Shown here piece by piece: positions 63,961 to 64,000 of a DNA stretch of 64,000 nt. The stretch is from the NCBI GenBank assembly GCA_029204225.1, contig MU831904.1, positions 1 to 64,000 on the forward strand, written 5' to 3'. The stretch comes from Diphasiastrum complanatum. Lineage: Eukaryota; Streptophyta; Lycopodiopsida; Lycopodiales; Lycopodiaceae. The position numbers were made by a program, and so were the translations under genes. Under the pieces are notes generated by a model, which had not been told where the DNA came from, did no database searches, and saw only the letters and a program-made list of their open reading frames with translations. Position 1 is the first letter of the stretch. Each line of letters starts with the position of its first letter.

Positions 63961-64000
63961 TCAGATAAATCGTCGATGCAAGCTGTGTATTTGAGGTATG

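Noticed and set aside
1..64000. CRISPR array, operon, phage or bacterial defence island
   Set aside because: No spaced direct repeats of CRISPR type, no bacterial gene organisation; all protein domains seen are eukaryotic LTR-retrotransposon domains.

Overview
The window is plant nuclear DNA made almost entirely of decayed, nested LTR retrotransposons. I find no host gene I can name and no rRNA, CRISPR, organellar or bacterial feature. A land plant is indicated by Ty1/copia polyproteins in the plant gag-protease-integrase-RT-RNase H order, by primer-binding sites matching the 3' end of initiator tRNA-Met (TGGTATCAGAGC) in almost every element, by one tRNA-derived retroposed sequence, and by CAG-to-TAG nonsense mutations of the kind expected from CHG methylation. 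The density of old nested elements suggests a large genome (gymnosperm, fern, lycophyte or large angiosperm); the sequence does not let me choose.

Layout, using my own letters for elements. 1-11.5 kb: copia element A (+), split inside integrase by copia B1 (+, LTRs at 2263-3058 and 7405-8010). A then continues with a diverged tandem duplication of its integrase-RT linker and ends in a polypurine tract and LTR at 9960. 11.5-13.2 kb: an 86-bp tRNA-like retroposon with 15-bp target duplications, a 540-bp array of foldback GAGTAGAG motifs and a 41-bp hairpin. 13.2-16.9 kb: element C (+), a gag/protease chimera followed by 512- and 311-codon open frames that only weakly resemble retrotransposon domains. 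17.0-18.4 kb: an unidentified, possibly intron-containing host-like pseudogene (-). 18.8-27.3 kb: copia E (-), broken by B2 (+, perfect 5-bp duplication GTTTC) and by a 607-bp solo LTR (perfect duplication CCTTC). B2 carries a Ty3/gypsy gag fragment inside its 5' LTR and a foreign gag patch at an internal deletion. 27.3-31.3 kb: copia G gag-protease (-) preceded by three tandem LTRs, each separated by a PBS-containing spacer of about 64 bp.

31.3-38.5 kb is mostly non-coding: microsatellites, a 125-bp tandem duplication, a cluster of CACGTG palindromes, a Ty3/gypsy gag relic (+) and a 33-bp minisatellite. 38.5-50.9 kb: RNase H and polypurine end of copia I (-), a small non-autonomous copia derivative H (+), then copia F (-) with the best-preserved element, J (-, 41931-48155, two LTRs, target duplication TATCC/CATCC), nested in its protease/pre-integrase boundary. 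50.9-57.5 kb: copia K (+) with a 450-bp solo LTR in gag, then degraded copia L and M (+). 57.5-60.9 kb is unassigned. 60.9-62.3 kb: Ty3/gypsy gag (-). 62.3-64.0 kb: a strongly strand-asymmetric GT-rich stretch with recurring GCGGT.

Nothing here looks like an operating host pathway. The biology is the history of the elements: nesting, LTR-LTR recombination to solo LTRs, template-switch chimeras between families, and tandem LTR amplification. The elements B, E, F, J and K are close relatives by protein sequence; A, C, G, I and L/M belong to other copia families. All coordinates and homologies come from reading; no alignment or search was run.
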